The translations under genes were made by a program, and so were the position numbers. Shown here in pieces: positions 63,373-64,000 of a DNA stretch of 64,000 nt. Numbering within the stretch: the stretch's first letter is position 1; every line of letters begins with the position of its first letter. The stretch is from Mycolicibacterium hippocampi. GTDB taxonomy: Bacteria > Actinomycetota > Actinomycetes > Mycobacteriales > Mycobacteriaceae. The notes beneath the pieces were generated by a model. It searched no databases. It was given only the letters and a program-made list of their open reading frames with translations, and was not told the DNA's origin. Location: the NCBI RefSeq assembly GCF_010723735.1, contig NZ_BLLB01000002.1, positions 3,410,001 to 3,474,000 on the forward strand, written 5' to 3'.

Positions 63373-64000
63373 GGACGGCTCCCAGGTCGATGACGTCGTC
63401 GCCGATCGCCAGCACCGGTTCGCGGTGCCCGACGACGACCACGGTGGCGCCGCCGGCAGCCCGTCGGGTGATGGCGCGCAGCACCCGATCCTCGGTCGGC
63501 GCGTCGAGGTGAGCGGTGGGTTCGTCGAGGAGCAGCACCGGTGCCGTGGAGCCGAGCACCCGAGCCAGCCCGAGCCGCTGCCGCTGGCCCAACGACAGCC
63601 CGACGCCTCCGCGTCCGATCACCGTCTGCAGCCCGTCGGGGAGTCCGGCAACGACGTCGTCGAAGCACGCCGCCCGGCAGGCCGCCATCAAATCGGGCAG
63701 CGGGCCGAACAGTTCCAGGTTCTCCCGCACGGTCCCGGGGATCAGCACAGGCCGCTGGGCCAGCCACCCGATCTCCGACCACCATCGCTGCAGATCCAGG
63801 TCGGCTACGTCAACACCGTTGACCCGCACGCCTCGCGCGGGTTCCAGCCCGAGGATCCCCTGCAGCAGCGTGGTCTTGCCGATTCCGTTCGGGCCGGTCA
63901 GCACCGTGACCCGCCCGGGCAGCGCCGCCCGATCGTCGATCTGCACCGTCACCGGCTCTACCACCACCTGCTTGCCCGCAGGCGCCGGGGCGGCCGTGTC
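63359..64000 (-). CDS. cydD: Thiol reductant ABC exporter subunit CydD, C-terminal part (start outside window)
   Basis: Only the ATPase domain is inside the window; the frame is open to the right edge. Walker A GPNGIGKTT, Q-loop IGWLAQRPVLIPG, signature LSLGQRQRLGLARVL, Walker B VLLLDEPTAHLD and H-loop VVVGHREP are all standard, so this half should be the more active ATPase of the pair. Gene order (cydD then cydC, overlapping) agrees with the family. cydA and cydB would be expected upstream, beyond the edge. Confidence 0.93.
   Translation of the reverse strand, partial: DTAAPAPAGKQVVVEPVTVQIDDRAALPGRVTVLTGPNGIGKTTLLQGILGLEPARGVRVNGVDVADLDLQRWWSEIGWLAQRPVLIPGTVRENLELFGPLPDLMAACRAACFDDVVAGLPDGLQTVIGRGGVGLSLGQRQRLGLARVLGSTAPVLLLDEPTAHLDAPTEDRVLRAITRRAAGGATVVVVGHREPVLAIGDDVIDLGAVRVAS

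Overview
This window is a piece of a mycobacterial chromosome, most likely from a fast-growing species (Mycolicibacterium type). The evidence is the high GC content, heavy use of GTG starts, proteins that closely match the Mycobacterium tuberculosis set, and a gene order that follows M. tuberculosis roughly from ileS (Rv1536) to cydD (Rv1621c). Two differences stand out. No phiRv1-type prophage lies next to the biotin genes, and gltBD sits between lgt and pyk, an arrangement I recall from fast growers such as M. smegmatis. The species cannot be fixed from the sequence alone. About 59 protein genes fill almost every base. No rRNA, tRNA, CRISPR array, complete insertion sequence or origin was seen, and no gene-free stretch reaches 300 bases.

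Layout. 1-7.5 kb: end of ileS, an S4-domain gene, DNA polymerase IV (dinX), asparaginase, signal peptidase II (lspA), a pseudouridine synthase, a RarD-type transporter and a TetR regulator. 7.5-14.1 kb: replicative polymerase dnaE1, a PPOX/F420-type flavoprotein facing a MerR regulator, threonine dehydratase ilvA and small genes. 14.1-22.5 kb, minus strand: acyltransferase, treX, treY, treZ, the route from glycogen to trehalose. 22.5-28.7 kb: biotin block bioA, bioFD plus a 2H phosphodiesterase, the repressor bioQ, bioB and the biotin synthase auxiliary protein gene bsaP. Two identical BioQ boxes tie bioF and bioB to the repressor. 28.6-35.9 kb: a lipase, the NAD regulator nrtR facing nadABC, an exporter and a deazaflavin-type reductase. 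35.9-42.3 kb: hisDCBHA-impA-hisFI as one tightly overlapping operon. 42.3-47.9 kb: bcpB facing trpE, a Trp-associated membrane gene, then trpC-trpB-trpA. There is no trpF, as expected where HisA (PriA) does both isomerase steps. 47.9-52.9 kb: lgt with an exceptional acidic repeat tail, a 13E12/DUF222 HNH gene and two small membrane genes. 53-64 kb: gltB-gltD, pyk, tesB, a DUF4190 gene and the thiol exporter genes cydC and cydD (the latter cut by the window edge).

The most unusual features are as follows. (1) Lgt carries about 600 residues of Glu/Ala/Asp-rich tail built from five in-frame copies of a 66-89 residue repeat that is also highly conserved at DNA level. (2) Many promoters have a TANNNT -10 element placed 6-8 bases before the start codon, pointing to leaderless mRNAs. 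Several sit inside or beside palindromes that look like autoregulatory operators. (3) Two divergent pairs (bcpB/trpE and acyltransferase/bioA) appear to share one symmetric TANNNTA -10 element.
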